From: Roseivirga seohaensis
Lineage (GTDB): Bacteria; Bacteroidota; Bacteroidia; Cytophagales; Cyclobacteriaceae
Direction of reading: 5' to 3'
NCBI RefSeq assembly: GCF_001592945.1
Contig: NZ_LRPB01000001.1
Span: 167,917 to 231,916, forward strand
DNA: 64,000 nucleotides
This document shows, one piece after another, positions 53,627-62,600 of this stretch (the first letter of the stretch is position 1; the number at the start of each line of letters is the position of its first letter). The notes below the pieces were generated by a model. It was given only the letters and a program-made list of their open reading frames with translations. It made no database searches and had not been told where the DNA came from. The position numbers were made by a program, and so were the translations under genes.

Positions 53627-53813
53627 GAGTAAATCGTATCCCTCCAATAATCAAAATTCAACATATTTATTAACAGGAGCTGAGGATATAGCTAGAACTC
53701 AACTCCATGATAAATATTTTAATGCCCTTCCACAAAGTAAGCAAAAAACATTCGGACTACCTCAAAACAGCCGTTTTTAACAAAATATTAAGCATAGTAA
53801 TATTTTTTATACA

Positions 53814-53834
53814 GTACTATGCAACACATAGTAC
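53814..53834. promoter_or_regulatory. Candidate PadR operator: perfect inverted repeat at the promoter
   Basis: GTACTATG (53814-53821) and CATAGTAC (53827-53834) form a perfect 8-bp inverted repeat with a 5-bp spacer. A further CATAGTA half-site is at 53793-53799. The repeat ends 9 bp before a TATGTTTG -7 box and so covers the -33 region. It fits autorepression by the PadR protein encoded 53 bp downstream. Confidence 0.7.
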
Positions 53835-53843
53835 CTTATTGCG

Positions 53844-53851
53844 TATGTTTG
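53844..53851 (+). promoter_or_regulatory. -7 box TATGTTTG of the padR-pspC operon
   Basis: An exact TAnnTTTG match 35 bases before the ATG at 53887. The -33 position is occupied by the inverted repeat rather than by a consensus TTTG. Confidence 0.65.
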
Positions 53852-53886
53852 TGTATGAAAAGGTCGAACATCTTAAAGGTTAAGAG

Positions 53887-54222
53887 ATGAATTTAGAAAA
53901 CACTCAGGTCCAAATGCGAAAAGGAATTCTCGAATTCTGCATTCTGCATATTATTTCGAGAGGTGAAGTTTACGCTTCAGACATGCTCGAAGAACTCACC
54001 TCAGCGAAAATCATAGTCGTTGAAGGCACATTATACCCACTGCTCACCCGCCTCAGAAAAGCGGGATTGCTAGAGTACAAATGGGTAGAATCTAATTCTG
54101 GCCCGCCAAGAAAGTATTATACAATTACCGAAGAGGGAAAAGAATTTAAAGAAAGCTTAAGTAACACTTGGCTTCAACTGGTAGAATCAACATCTCAAAT
54201 CATCACAAAAAACAACTCATAA
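53887..54222 (+). CDS. PadR family transcriptional regulator
   Basis: 111 residues, the short PadR form: winged helix (about 10-80, GILEFCILHIISRGEVYASDM and VEGTLYPLLTRLRKAGLLEYKW) and a C-terminal helix for dimerisation. PadR proteins usually repress a neighbouring gene until a ligand or stress relieves them. It stands 10 bases before the PspC-domain gene, a pairing common in Bacteroidota. An inverted repeat at its promoter points to autoregulation. Confidence 0.92.
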   Translation: MNLENTQVQMRKGILEFCILHIISRGEVYASDMLEELTSAKIIVVEGTLYPLLTRLRKAGLLEYKWVESNSGPPRKYYTITEEGKEFKESLSNTWLQLVESTSQIITKNNS

Positions 54223-54232
54223 TCCTGCCGTC

Positions 54233-56740
54233 ATGAAAAAGAACATAAGCATAAATATAGGTGGCATCATATTCCATATCGAGGAGGACGGTTACGAAAC
54301 CCTCAAACACTACCTCGATTCCATCAATAAATACTTCTCTTCTTACGAAGACAGTGAAGAAATTATAGCCGACATAGAAGGTCGAATAGCTGAAATATTT
54401 TTAGAAAAACTTAAAGATGGCAATCAGGTTGTTTCTGCCGAAGATGTAAACGCCCTAATTAAAACAATGGGAAACATCTCGGACTTTGAAGCTATTGAAG
54501 AAGAAGATGACTTTGAGCCTGCTCCTAAAAAAGAGGAAAAGAAAAAGAAGAATAAAAAAGATCGCCAAAGCGCATCATCTGAGCGTAGCACTTCTGGCTA
54601 TCAAAAAACAGAAAGGCTTTATCGTGATTTGAACCGCAAAATTTTAGGTGGGGTAGCCTCCGGAATTGCTCATTATTACAATTTCGATCCCTTATGGATA
54701 AGGATAGGAATACTTGCCGTAACCTTTGGTTTAGTGTTTGCAGGACCAGCCAGTGCGCTCGTTTTCATTGCCTATTTTATTATGTGGGCAGTTACGCCTG
54801 GAAGCTCAAACTTAGCAGAAAACAAAAATCTGAAGAAGCTTTATCGCGACCCAGACCAAAGGGTAATCGGAGGTGTTTCGTCTGGTTTAGCCAATTACCT
54901 CAATATCGACACAATGATCGTGCGGATCATTTTCCTGGTATTACTATTTGGTTTTGGTACTGGGGTAGTGCTGTATATCATTTTATGGATCATTACTCCT
55001 GAGGCTAATTCGCTTACCGACAAAATGCAAATGAAAGGCGAGGCTGTTACTTTATCGAACATTGACACCAATTACAAGAAAAGTAAAACCACTGATTTTG
55101 AACCAAAGGGAGAAGGTACATTTACCAAAATCTTACTTTTCCCCTTCCGATTAATAGGTAAAATATTCGTTGGTCTAGGACGTGCTTTCGCTCCATTAAT
55201 GCTATTTCTGGTAGCGGTAATTCGTATTGCCACAGGTGCAATAATTGCCACTACGGCATTATCTGTAATGGTTTCTTTACTAATAGCCACGGGTGTATTT
55301 ATGGGCCTTTACAATTCAGATTGGTTTCTATGGGATAGTGACCTTGCATATTTCCCAATAGAGATGTTCAGAAACACCGTTCCAGAAATTGGCCTCATTT
55401 TCTTACTCGCTACAGCCTTTATACCTGTACTCTATTTATTTATTGCTGGTATAACCATTATTGCAAAACGTAGAGTAATGAGCCCAGCTGTTGGTTGGAG
55501 TATTTTAGGTATCTGGTTTATTGCCATTATTGGCACTTTCGCTACCCTGCCAAATGTAGTTCGTGATTTCAGAGATGAAGGCATTTATCGAGTTGCCGAT
55601 GATTTTGAAATAGAAGCCGACACCATAACGCTCAGCATGAACGAAGTTCGAAATGGTCGCTTTACCAGAAGAGGCTACAGATGGGATAGTGATTCTTACT
55701 ATGCTTACAACGACACTTATACTTCTGACTTTACAGATTTAGATATTCGTATGAGTGATTCTGATCAGTTTAGAGTAGAGAAAAGGTTCAGAGCCAGAGG
55801 CAGAGATTTAGATGACGCTGAAAAAAGAGCACAAGAGCTTAGTTATGGATACAAAGTTGACGGTAGCACCATTACTTTTGATTCGGAAATGACATTCCCT
55901 GAAAGAGTAGAGTTCAGAGCCCAAGAAGCTGATATTACATTCTTTATTCCAGAAGGCAGACCATTCAAAATAAATGAGGGAATGCGGACCATCTTGCAAT
56001 ACTTCAGATATGGATACAGCTGGAGACAAGCATACAACAACACTTGGGTTTTTCAGGATGGAGATCTTGTATGCCTTACCTGTGAATCAGAAGAGGCGCT
56101 GAACAATAGTAGTCAATCGAACACTCAAAAATTCGACCTCGATGAATTTTCAAGTCTAAAACTAAGTAGCAGTTTTAAAGTGAATTTAGTTAAGGGAGAT
56201 AAATATGAAATGGAAGTGTCGAGCAAGACCTCATTCGACACTCCTGACCTACGTATTTTCAATAGCGAACTGAGCTTATCGCGAGTAGACTTCAAATTTA
56301 ATGAAGAAGAAACCTCGAATATGGAAATCACCATTACGGTTCCTGAATTGAGTAGAATACGCGTTTCTAATAACGTAGACCTAAACATTGAAAACTTCAA
56401 TGCTGACCTCATGAACATTAGAATTTTCGACAATGGTATAGTAAACCTAAACAGCCAATTTGATGAACTCGAACTCTTTCTTACTGATGAAGCTAGAGTG
56501 AACTTGTCTGGCAATATAAATAAACTAGAAGCGCTTATCTTTAAACAATCAAGGCTCTATGGTTATGATGCCAATGTAGAAATAGCCGAAATAGAAACTG
56601 ACAATGAAAGTCGAGTTCGGATTAATGTAAACCAAGAGTTGAACGTTAGGGCTGAAGGTTTTTCCTCAGTAAGTTATAAAGGCAAAGGTCAACTAAACGT
56701 CCGAGACAAAGGCCGTTCAGCAACAATTACCAAGTTTTAA
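54233..56740 (+). CDS. PspC-domain membrane protein with two PspC copies and a C-terminal adhesin-like head
   Basis: 835 residues. The N-terminal cytoplasmic part (about 1-85) ends in a lysine-rich linker. Two PspC domains follow (about 128-190 and 200-262), with the paired signatures RDLNRKILGGVASGIAHYY and RDPDQRVIGGVSSGLANYL. Several more helices (about 300-435) precede a long extracytoplasmic beta-rich region (from about 620), with repeats like those of the DUF2807 'head GIN' fold. PspC senses membrane stress in the phage shock response of other bacteria. No PspA or PspF is adjacent; the PadR protein seems to be the regulator. Confidence 0.9.
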   Translation: MKKNISINIGGIIFHIEEDGYETLKHYLDSINKYFSSYEDSEEIIADIEGRIAEIFLEKLKDGNQVVSAEDVNALIKTMGNISDFEAIEEEDDFEPAPKKEEKKKKNKKDRQSASSERSTSGYQKTERLYRDLNRKILGGVASGIAHYYNFDPLWIRIGILAVTFGLVFAGPASALVFIAYFIMWAVTPGSSNLAENKNLKKLYRDPDQRVIGGVSSGLANYLNIDTMIVRIIFLVLLFGFGTGVVLYIILWIITPEANSLTDKMQMKGEAVTLSNIDTNYKKSKTTDFEPKGEGTFTKILLFPFRLIGKIFVGLGRAFAPLMLFLVAVIRIATGAIIATTALSVMVSLLIATGVFMGLYNSDWFLWDSDLAYFPIEMFRNTVPEIGLIFLLATAFIPVLYLFIAGITIIAKRRVMSPAVGWSILGIWFIAIIGTFATLPNVVRDFRDEGIYRVADDFEIEADTITLSMNEVRNGRFTRRGYRWDSDSYYAYNDTYTSDFTDLDIRMSDSDQFRVEKRFRARGRDLDDAEKRAQELSYGYKVDGSTITFDSEMTFPERVEFRAQEADITFFIPEGRPFKINEGMRTILQYFRYGYSWRQAYNNTWVFQDGDLVCLTCESEEALNNSSQSNTQKFDLDEFSSLKLSSSFKVNLVKGDKYEMEVSSKTSFDTPDLRIFNSELSLSRVDFKFNEEETSNMEITITVPELSRIRVSNNVDLNIENFNADLMNIRIFDNGIVNLNSQFDELELFLTDEARVNLSGNINKLEALIFKQSRLYGYDANVEIAEIETDNESRVRINVNQELNVRAEGFSSVSYKGKGQLNVRDKGRSATITKF

Positions 56741-56761
56741 TTACAGCTCAAACCAATTAAC

Positions 56762-56796
56762 ATTAACCCAATGCATAATTTATGCATTGGGTTAAT
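56762..56796. terminator. Perfect 35-nt palindrome after the PspC gene
   Basis: 17-bp arms (56762-56778 and 56780-56796) around one central base; the core is CCCAATGCAT and its complement. It lies 22 bases after the pspC stop. There is no T tract, so it could be an mRNA-protecting hairpin or a protein site rather than an intrinsic terminator. Confidence 0.6.
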
Positions 56797-56919
56797 TCAT
56801 TATAAATCAAGAACTTTACACCTCATTAAAAAACAATAAAGCCCTAGCGTAGAAATTTTTATCAGGGCCATGCAACCAAGTTTAACATTCATACATCTAC
56901 CTTGTGAATCAACCAAAAA

Positions 56920-57501
56920 ATGCTTCAAATCAAAAAGTCAAAATCTGAAGAAAAGCTTATAGAAGCTTGCCGTAAAGGCGACAGAAAGGCGCAATGTGAA
57001 CTGTACGAAAAGTACGCTCCATTGATGTACTCTGTTTGCAGACGGTATGTGATTGAGCTGCAAGAAGCAGAAGACGTTTTGGTTTGTGGTTTCACAAAAG
57101 TTTTTCGAAAAATCGATCAGTTTACTGGTGAAGGAAGTTTCGAAGGCTGGATTCGAAGAATAATGGTCAACGAATCGCTGACCTACATTCGAAGAAACAA
57201 AAGCATGTTTTTGGAAGTAGAGATTGAAAAAGCAGAAAGAGAACCCGATTATCAGCAACTCCACAATCAATTAGAGGTTGAAGATTTGCATAAAATGATC
57301 GACTTACTGCCAACGGGTTACAAAACCGTTTTCAACCTTTACGCCATCGAAGGCTTTTCTCACAAGGAAATAGCAGAGAAGTTGGGCATTAGCGAGAACA
57401 CCTCTAAATCCCAATTGAGCAGAGCAAGAGCACATCTTCAAAAGATGTTAGTTCAAGCAGAAGATAGTATGGAAGTTAAATTAATGAGCAATGAAGGGTA
57501 A
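56920..57501 (+). CDS. ECF-type RNA polymerase sigma factor
   Basis: 193 residues. Sigma region 2 (about 22-85, QCELYEKYAPLMYSVCRRYV and GFTKVFRKIDQF) and region 4 (about 120-180, LPTGYKTVFNLYAIEGFSHKEIA and ISENTSKSQLSRARAHL). There is no region 3 and no region 1, as expected for ECF sigma factors. Its last 11 bases overlap the next gene, a likely anti-sigma partner. TACCTTGT at 56899-56906 resembles a -7 box. Confidence 0.92.
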   Translation: MLQIKKSKSEEKLIEACRKGDRKAQCELYEKYAPLMYSVCRRYVIELQEAEDVLVCGFTKVFRKIDQFTGEGSFEGWIRRIMVNESLTYIRRNKSMFLEVEIEKAEREPDYQQLHNQLEVEDLHKMIDLLPTGYKTVFNLYAIEGFSHKEIAEKLGISENTSKSQLSRARAHLQKMLVQAEDSMEVKLMSNEG

Positions 57502-58258
57502 CCCAATAGATGATCTCTTTCGAGAAAAACTAGGCAACCATAAAATAACCCCTCCAGCAAATGCTTGGAGTCAAATAGAAGGCAATCTCGCCAAAAAGAA
57601 AAAGGGTGCTTTCTTCTGGTTAAGCATAGCAGCAAGTGTTGCAATCATCCTTACTGCCGGTGCATTATACATCAATCAATCTGAAAAATCAGGTGCCGAC
57701 CTTGAGCAGCTTCAAGCCAATAAAGAAGTGGAGAATGAAGCTGTAAAAACACCTGACCAAAACAACATTGACACTCCTTCAAAAGAGAAAGAAAATACCA
57801 AAGATCAATCTCAAGAAAAAGAGGCTGCACCAAGTATTCAATTTGTTCAGCCGCAGCAAATCGCAGCACCAAGTAAACTAACTGCTCAGGTAGACACAAA
57901 ACCAACCTTAGATATGATCGAAACTGTTGGTCAATCTCGTGTGATCATCAACATAGATAAAATTGACATTGCACAAACACTATCCGTCAATACCTCAGTT
58001 GATTTCGATTACTTAAAATTAATGCCTCTAACATTAAAAGATTATACTGATGAATCGTTCGAAATCGACATGCAAAACAAGAAGAAATTCAGCATGATGG
58101 ATGGATTGATCAGTATTGCCAAGGGGGTGAGTAAAACCAAAGAAACCTTATCTGATTTGAGAACCGCAAAGAACGAATTTGTTACCAATGAACTCAAGTA
58201 CGGATCGATTGATCAAGAGGAAGAAGAGAACGCTCCTAACTTCAAACAAGAAAAATAA
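57491..58258 (+). CDS. Putative anti-sigma factor, single-pass membrane protein
   Basis: 255 residues. A cytoplasmic N terminus (about 1-35, DDLFREKLGNHKITPPANAW) is followed by one transmembrane helix (about 40-62) and a long charged periplasmic part. The N-terminal pattern is common in Bacteroidota proteins encoded next to ECF sigma factors, and the 11-base overlap with the sigma gene supports an anti-sigma role. No zinc-binding HxxxCxxC motif is present, so it is not a ZAS type. Function is inferred from context. Confidence 0.75.
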   Translation: MKGNPIDDLFREKLGNHKITPPANAWSQIEGNLAKKKKGAFFWLSIAASVAIILTAGALYINQSEKSGADLEQLQANKEVENEAVKTPDQNNIDTPSKEKENTKDQSQEKEAAPSIQFVQPQQIAAPSKLTAQVDTKPTLDMIETVGQSRVIINIDKIDIAQTLSVNTSVDFDYLKLMPLTLKDYTDESFEIDMQNKKKFSMMDGLISIAKGVSKTKETLSDLRTAKNEFVTNELKYGSIDQEEEENAPNFKQEK

Positions 58259-58269
58259 CAACTCGAAAT

Positions 58270-59151
58270 ATGAAAACAATAACTACAACAAAAGTCATAG
58301 GTATGCTCTTATTGGTCGTATTGAGCACTAACCTAGCCAAAGCACAAAACGAAGCTTATCTCAACCAGAACTTAAAAGTTGAGCCCAAAACCTCAACTTT
58401 AAATCGGGGAGAAACTGAAAACTCAGCATGGGATTTTTCAAAATCAGTTCCTGTAGCCAAATACAGCCCAAAAGCTTTAGAAAACACCCTAGAAGAAAAC
58501 CATGGCAGATATGATTTCGACAGGTACTACCCACGAAAAGGAACACAGAGTTTTGTGAACATCTACGTTGGTTTAAACAATTATTTGCAAGACGGTGACT
58601 TACCAAGCAGTGACGAACTATTCACTTTAAACCCACTCACCTCTTGGTATGCAGCCCTCAACTTCGATCATGCAACACGTATTTTAGGCCCACTTTATCT
58701 AGACTGGGGTATTGGCGCAAGCATTCAAGATTTAAGCTTTGAAAACACTAGGGTCGAAGTAGTAGTAGACCGTGTTAACCAATCTGTCGATTTTGTTGAG
58801 CGTATGGATCGTGTAGGCAAGAAAAGCAAAATCAATATGATGCACCTGAATGTGCACATGGTTCCAACCTTCTCGTTTGGTAAATATAACTCGTTCAGAA
58901 TAGGCGCGGGGGTATATGCTGGCTACAGAATTAGTAGCCATACTAAATACAAATACGATGACCTGAATGGCGATGGTCAGAAAGACAAATTCAAAGACAG
59001 TCTATACATTAATCCATTCAAGTACGGTTTGCGTGCCCAAATGGGTTGGAGTTCTTTCGATATCTTCTTTAACTATGACATTTCAGAATTATTTGAAGAA
59101 GAAGCAAACGCACCAAGACTTAATCCTGTAACATTCGGGGTGATTTTCTAA
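58270..59151 (+). CDS. Outer-membrane beta-barrel-type protein, paralogue 1
   Basis: 293 residues with a signal peptide (about 1-25, ending LAKAQ). The mature part alternates polar and aromatic residues as in an outer-membrane barrel: FVNIYVGLNNYLQDGD, LYLDWGIGASIQDL, FRIGAGVYAGYRI and the terminal LNPVTFGVIF. It shares the framework NNYL-G-PSS, GPLYLDWG and DLNEL-type end with the next gene. It follows the anti-sigma gene by 11 bases and is presumably under the sigma factor's control. Confidence 0.82.
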   Translation: MKTITTTKVIGMLLLVVLSTNLAKAQNEAYLNQNLKVEPKTSTLNRGETENSAWDFSKSVPVAKYSPKALENTLEENHGRYDFDRYYPRKGTQSFVNIYVGLNNYLQDGDLPSSDELFTLNPLTSWYAALNFDHATRILGPLYLDWGIGASIQDLSFENTRVEVVVDRVNQSVDFVERMDRVGKKSKINMMHLNVHMVPTFSFGKYNSFRIGAGVYAGYRISSHTKYKYDDLNGDGQKDKFKDSLYINPFKYGLRAQMGWSSFDIFFNYDISELFEEEANAPRLNPVTFGVIF

Positions 59152-59181
59152 AACAACAACTCAAAATAAAATACAACAAAA

Positions 59182-60129
59182 ATGAAAAAGCAATTCAACA
59201 TATTTTTGATTGCCATGGCTCTCCTTTTGGTAAATCAAAGCCTCAGCGCCCAATGGACATGGGGGAAACAAGACGATCTCGAGCGAATAGATACCGTGGT
59301 CAGCATTCCTAAAAGGAACTCAAACAGCATCTTCATTAACGACAATGACTTTTACCTACGCATGGGTTTCTTAGGAATCAACTTAGAAATAGAAGATGAT
59401 TGGGATTCAGACTGGAGGTCGAGCCGCAACAGACCTAGAAATTTCGAATACATTGAGCAACACGATCACGGCACATTAAAAAGCCTTGATTTCGAAATTG
59501 GTTTCAACAATTATTTAAACAAAGGTAACTTTCCTTCATCTAGCGACCTTTATCAAGTAAAACCTTTGGGCTCTGTTTATGTAGGTTTAAACTGGAACCA
59601 CACCACCTACGTTAGTGGTCCGCTGTACTTAGATTGGGGCGGAGGATTTAGCTGGTATAACTATAAATTCGAAAACGCAGCAACTCGTTTAGACCCGAAT
59701 GGTGGTCAGCTCAATTTTGTAGAAGAAACCAATGTCGGGAGTGCCTTAAAAAGCAAACTCAAAGTTTCTTACCTCAATGTAAAAGCCGTGCCTATGTTCG
59801 ATTTTAGCAGAGGAAAGAGAATTGTAAGAAAGTATGAAGAAGACGATGTGCGCGTTGCGTTTAGTCGCAAAACAGGTTTCAGAATTGGAGTTGGCCCTTA
59901 TGCTGGCCTGCGCTTAGGCAACAAAGCAAAGTACATCGACCGCACCAATGGCGACCGCGATAAAGTAAAAAGCAAAGGTGGTTTCTTTGTGAATGACTTT
60001 AGATATGGTGCCAGACTTCAAATAGGCATCAACGGTTTCGATATGTTTATGACTTATGATTTCAACGAACTTTTTGAAAACGGAAAAGGCCCAGAACTTA
60101 ACCCAATTACTATTGGGGTGACTTTCTAA
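59182..60129 (+). CDS. Outer-membrane beta-barrel-type protein, paralogue 2
   Basis: 315 residues with a signal peptide (about 1-23, ending LSAQ). It is a tandem relative of the preceding protein: FEIGFNNYLNKGNFPSSSDLY, GPLYLDWGGGFSWYNY, FRIGVGPYAGLRLG and the end LNPITIGVTF line up with it. An extra arginine-rich segment (DWDSDWRSSRNRPR) near residue 75 is specific to this copy. Final phenylalanine fits a barrel end. A strong terminator follows. Confidence 0.82.
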   Translation: MKKQFNIFLIAMALLLVNQSLSAQWTWGKQDDLERIDTVVSIPKRNSNSIFINDNDFYLRMGFLGINLEIEDDWDSDWRSSRNRPRNFEYIEQHDHGTLKSLDFEIGFNNYLNKGNFPSSSDLYQVKPLGSVYVGLNWNHTTYVSGPLYLDWGGGFSWYNYKFENAATRLDPNGGQLNFVEETNVGSALKSKLKVSYLNVKAVPMFDFSRGKRIVRKYEEDDVRVAFSRKTGFRIGVGPYAGLRLGNKAKYIDRTNGDRDKVKSKGGFFVNDFRYGARLQIGINGFDMFMTYDFNELFENGKGPELNPITIGVTF

Positions 60130-60150
60130 AAGAAAATATTAATTATTACT

Positions 60151-60184
60151 AGGCCGAATGAAGAAATTTATTCGGCCTTTTTTT
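60151..60184 (+). terminator. Intrinsic terminator of the sigma-OMP operon
   Basis: AGGCCGAAT (60151-60159) and ATTCGGCCT (60170-60178), loop of 10, followed by six T. The right arm overlaps the last codons of the minus-strand gene at 60168. Confidence 0.9.
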
Positions 60185-60428
60185 GTGTTCCAAGTTTCCT
60201 TTTTACGTAAGCCTTGGCCCATAAAGGAGCAATCAAAAACAAAGAAGACAAAAACAAACCTACAGAAGCAAAAACAACTCTCCACTCCTCGCCTTCCACT
60301 CCATAATTATTAAGAATGACACGGATTGCCATAAAGCTAATGCCAGCAAAAAAAATGTAGCTAGGAAAAGTAGTCATTAAAGTACTACTAGGAAATCGAA
60401 GCTTTTGAGTGGTATTAGTTTCGCTCAT
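60168..60428 (-). CDS. Small hypothetical membrane protein
   Basis: 86 residues, two transmembrane helices near 23-42 and 51-72. The basic C terminus (KAYVKRKLGTQKKAE) should be cytoplasmic. No domain recognised. It lies downstream of the 164-residue membrane protein gene in the same direction (gap 26 bases), so the two may be one unit. Its last codons form part of the convergent operon's terminator hairpin. Confidence 0.6.
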   Translation of the reverse strand: MSETNTTQKLRFPSSTLMTTFPSYIFFAGISFMAIRVILNNYGVEGEEWRVVFASVGLFLSSLFLIAPLWAKAYVKRKLGTQKKAE

Positions 60429-60454
60429 GATTTAAATATAAAGATTCTTGAAGC

Positions 60455-60949
60455 TTATTCCTCCATCCACTTTTTTTCTTCTCCCTTCAAACCAAAGAAC
60501 TTGGAAAAATATTTTGGGCTAGGGCGGTTAGCAGTAATTAAAATCAAGAACAAACTAAAAACAAGTGCATACACCATGTCGCCTTTTTCATACAAACCAA
60601 AAGCACCAATGGTTGCCCCAAAAGACCACATTATATTTCTGTAAATGATAGACTTCTTTAGTTTGATTAATTTCAAATCTAGCTCAGGCACCTGCTTTAA
60701 AACCTTAAGCGCATCTTTTTTCCAAGTAGCCACCGTTCTCAACAATACATACCCAATACCCGCTGCCATTACAGCATGAAACATAATATCAGGATCCTCA
60801 TAAAATACAGACCGAAGCTCACCACTCGCCTCTCGTTCTAAAAAGGCATAACCAAAAAACGCAAGAGGCAACACAAACATTAAATAGATTATACTTTCAA
60901 GCTTTTTGATGAATGCACTTTTATTAAAATTAGGGTCGTTCAATTGCAT
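60455..60949 (-). CDS. Hypothetical membrane protein
   Basis: 164 residues with about four hydrophobic segments (near 20-40, 55-72, 108-122 and 126-142). No recognised family. It diverges from the phenylacetate regulator gene with 69 bases between the starts, so the operator at 60985-60998 could also affect it. Confidence 0.65.
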   Translation of the reverse strand: MQLNDPNFNKSAFIKKLESIIYLMFVLPLAFFGYAFLEREASGELRSVFYEDPDIMFHAVMAAGIGYVLLRTVATWKKDALKVLKQVPELDLKLIKLKKSIIYRNIMWSFGATIGAFGLYEKGDMVYALVFSLFLILITANRPSPKYFSKFFGLKGEEKKWMEE

Positions 60950-60981
60950 GGTTTGTGTAAATTGTAGCTAATAACAATCTC

Positions 60982-61012
60982 TTGCTAACGAACGTTAGTA
61001 TGTTTATATTCG
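60982..61012 (+). promoter_or_regulatory. Promoter and candidate operator of the phenylacetate operon
   Basis: TTG at 60982-60984, 20 bases, TATATTCG at 61005-61012 (one base off TAnnTTTG). Between them sits the inverted repeat CTAACG-AA-CGTTAG (60985-60998), right for a TetR repressor to block polymerase. The ATG at 61019 leaves almost no leader. Confidence 0.65.
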
Positions 61013-61018
61013 CAGCAA

Positions 61019-61603
61019 ATGAAAACTGTCGTAAAGAAAAGCAGAAAGCAACAAATAGAAGAAAAAGCAACCACTCTTTTTCAATCTAGGGGCTATGCTG
61101 CTACTTCAATGCGCAATTTAGCGCAAGATTTGGGTATTGAGGCTGCAAGTCTCTATTCTCACATCAAATCAAAGGAAGAAATTTTGCAACGCATATGCTT
61201 TCGTATGGCCGAAGAATTTTATAGTGCTTGGCAGGAAGTAGACGAAGAAACCAGTGGTAATGCAGCGAAAATGGAAAAAGCCATGATCGCTCATGTAAAA
61301 GTAATTACAAAAGATACGAACGCCTCTGCCGTTTTCTTTAATGAATGGAGGCATTTAAGCGAACCTCACCTCAGTGAGTTTTTAGCCATGCGCGATGACT
61401 ACGAAGGACGGTTCAAAAAAATATTAAGAGATGGTATGGCTTCTGGCGAATTCAAGCTAGTAGATGAAAAATTCATGATGCTTACCATTCTCTCTTCGTT
61501 AAACTGGACTCACAATTGGTATAAGCCCGATGGCAGCTTGAGTCCAGAAGAAGTAGGAAAAAGACTATCGGGCCTATTGTTAAACGGACTAAAAAAGAAT
61601 TGA
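61019..61603 (+). CDS. TetR family regulator of the phenylacetate genes
   Basis: 194 residues. N-terminal helix-turn-helix (about 8-55: [23 protein letters not shown] and [14 protein letters not shown]), then a helical ligand domain. It precedes paaA by one base and shares its transcript. TetR-type PaaR proteins elsewhere respond to phenylacetyl-CoA; the same ligand is likely but inferred from context. Confidence 0.92.
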   Translation: MKTVVKKSRKQQIEEKATTLFQSRGYAATSMRNLAQDLGIEAASLYSHIKSKEEILQRICFRMAEEFYSAWQEVDEETSGNAAKMEKAMIAHVKVITKDTNASAVFFNEWRHLSEPHLSEFLAMRDDYEGRFKKILRDGMASGEFKLVDEKFMMLTILSSLNWTHNWYKPDGSLSPEEVGKRLSGLLLNGLKKN

Positions 61604-61604
61604 T

Positions 61605-62591
61605 ATGTACGGAGGTGGAAACTCATTCGAAGCCATGAAAGCTACAGCCCTCACTGACGAGGATCCAGTGAAATTGGCAGAATTTGAAGCAAGAATCGAC
61701 AGAGGCGAAAAAATAGAGCCCTCAGATTGGATGCCTCAATTGTATAGAAAGCAACTGATTAGAATGATTGAGCAGCACGCTCACTCAGAAATTATCGGAG
61801 CTTTACCAGAAGGTACTTGGATTACCCGTGCGCCTGGCTTTAAAAGAAAACTTGCCCTTATGGCAAAGGTGCAAGATGAAGTAGGCCATGCTCAATTATT
61901 ATATTCAGCGGCTGAAACGCTAGGCAAATCAAGAGAGGATATGATTGCCGATTTGATCAATGGCAAATCGAAATACTCGAACATATTTAACTACCCAGCC
62001 TTTACATGGGCCGACTCGTGCTTTATTTCTTGGCTGGTAGATGCAGGAGCAATTGTAAATCAAATAGCAAACTCGAAAGGAAGTTACGGTCCATATTGCC
62101 GTGCATTAGAAAGAATTTGTGCCGAAGAATCTTTCCATTTAAAGTATGGCCATCATTGCGTAATTCATTTAGCAACAGGCACAAAAGTGCAACGCGAAAT
62201 GATGCAAGCCGCATTCAACAGATGGTGGGCGCCAATGATGCACTTCTTTGGACCTTCAGATAAAATTTCGGTTCATTCAGAAATTTTGATGCGTTGGAAA
62301 GTAAAAATGTCGTCTAACGATGAATGTCGCCAGCAATTCTTAGATATGTATGTACCTAAAATTTGGGAACTTGGCTTAACTGTACCTGATGATAAGTTGA
62401 GAAAAGATCCTGAAACAGGTCAGTGGGAGTTTACCGAGCCTGATTGGGAGGAATTCAAAAGAGTAATTAATGGAGATGGCCCATGTAACAAAGAGCGTTT
62501 GGCGGTTAGGCGCGTAGCCGAAGAAAGAGGTGCTTGGGTGCGTCAAGCTTTATTGGCTCCAAAAACCAAATACGTAGCCCCTTTAGCATAA
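61605..62591 (+). CDS. paaA: Phenylacetyl-CoA 1,2-epoxidase subunit PaaA
   Basis: 328 residues, full length. Di-iron ligands sit in [28 protein letters not shown] and [13 protein letters not shown]. PaaA is the catalytic subunit of the ring 1,2-epoxidase that starts aerobic phenylacetate degradation. [18 protein letters not shown] is strongly conserved. The ATG comes one base after the regulator stop. Confidence 0.97.
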   Translation: MYGGGNSFEAMKATALTDEDPVKLAEFEARIDRGEKIEPSDWMPQLYRKQLIRMIEQHAHSEIIGALPEGTWITRAPGFKRKLALMAKVQDEVGHAQLLYSAAETLGKSREDMIADLINGKSKYSNIFNYPAFTWADSCFISWLVDAGAIVNQIANSKGSYGPYCRALERICAEESFHLKYGHHCVIHLATGTKVQREMMQAAFNRWWAPMMHFFGPSDKISVHSEILMRWKVKMSSNDECRQQFLDMYVPKIWELGLTVPDDKLRKDPETGQWEFTEPDWEEFKRVINGDGPCNKERLAVRRVAEERGAWVRQALLAPKTKYVAPLA

Positions 62592-62600
62592 TACATTCCT

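Noticed and set aside
53676..53706. Imperfect hairpin (GGAG-TGAG with CTCA-CTCC arms) between porV and padR
   Set aside because: Two 4-bp blocks with a mismatch and a 13-base loop are weak, there is no T tract, and the site lies between divergent genes.
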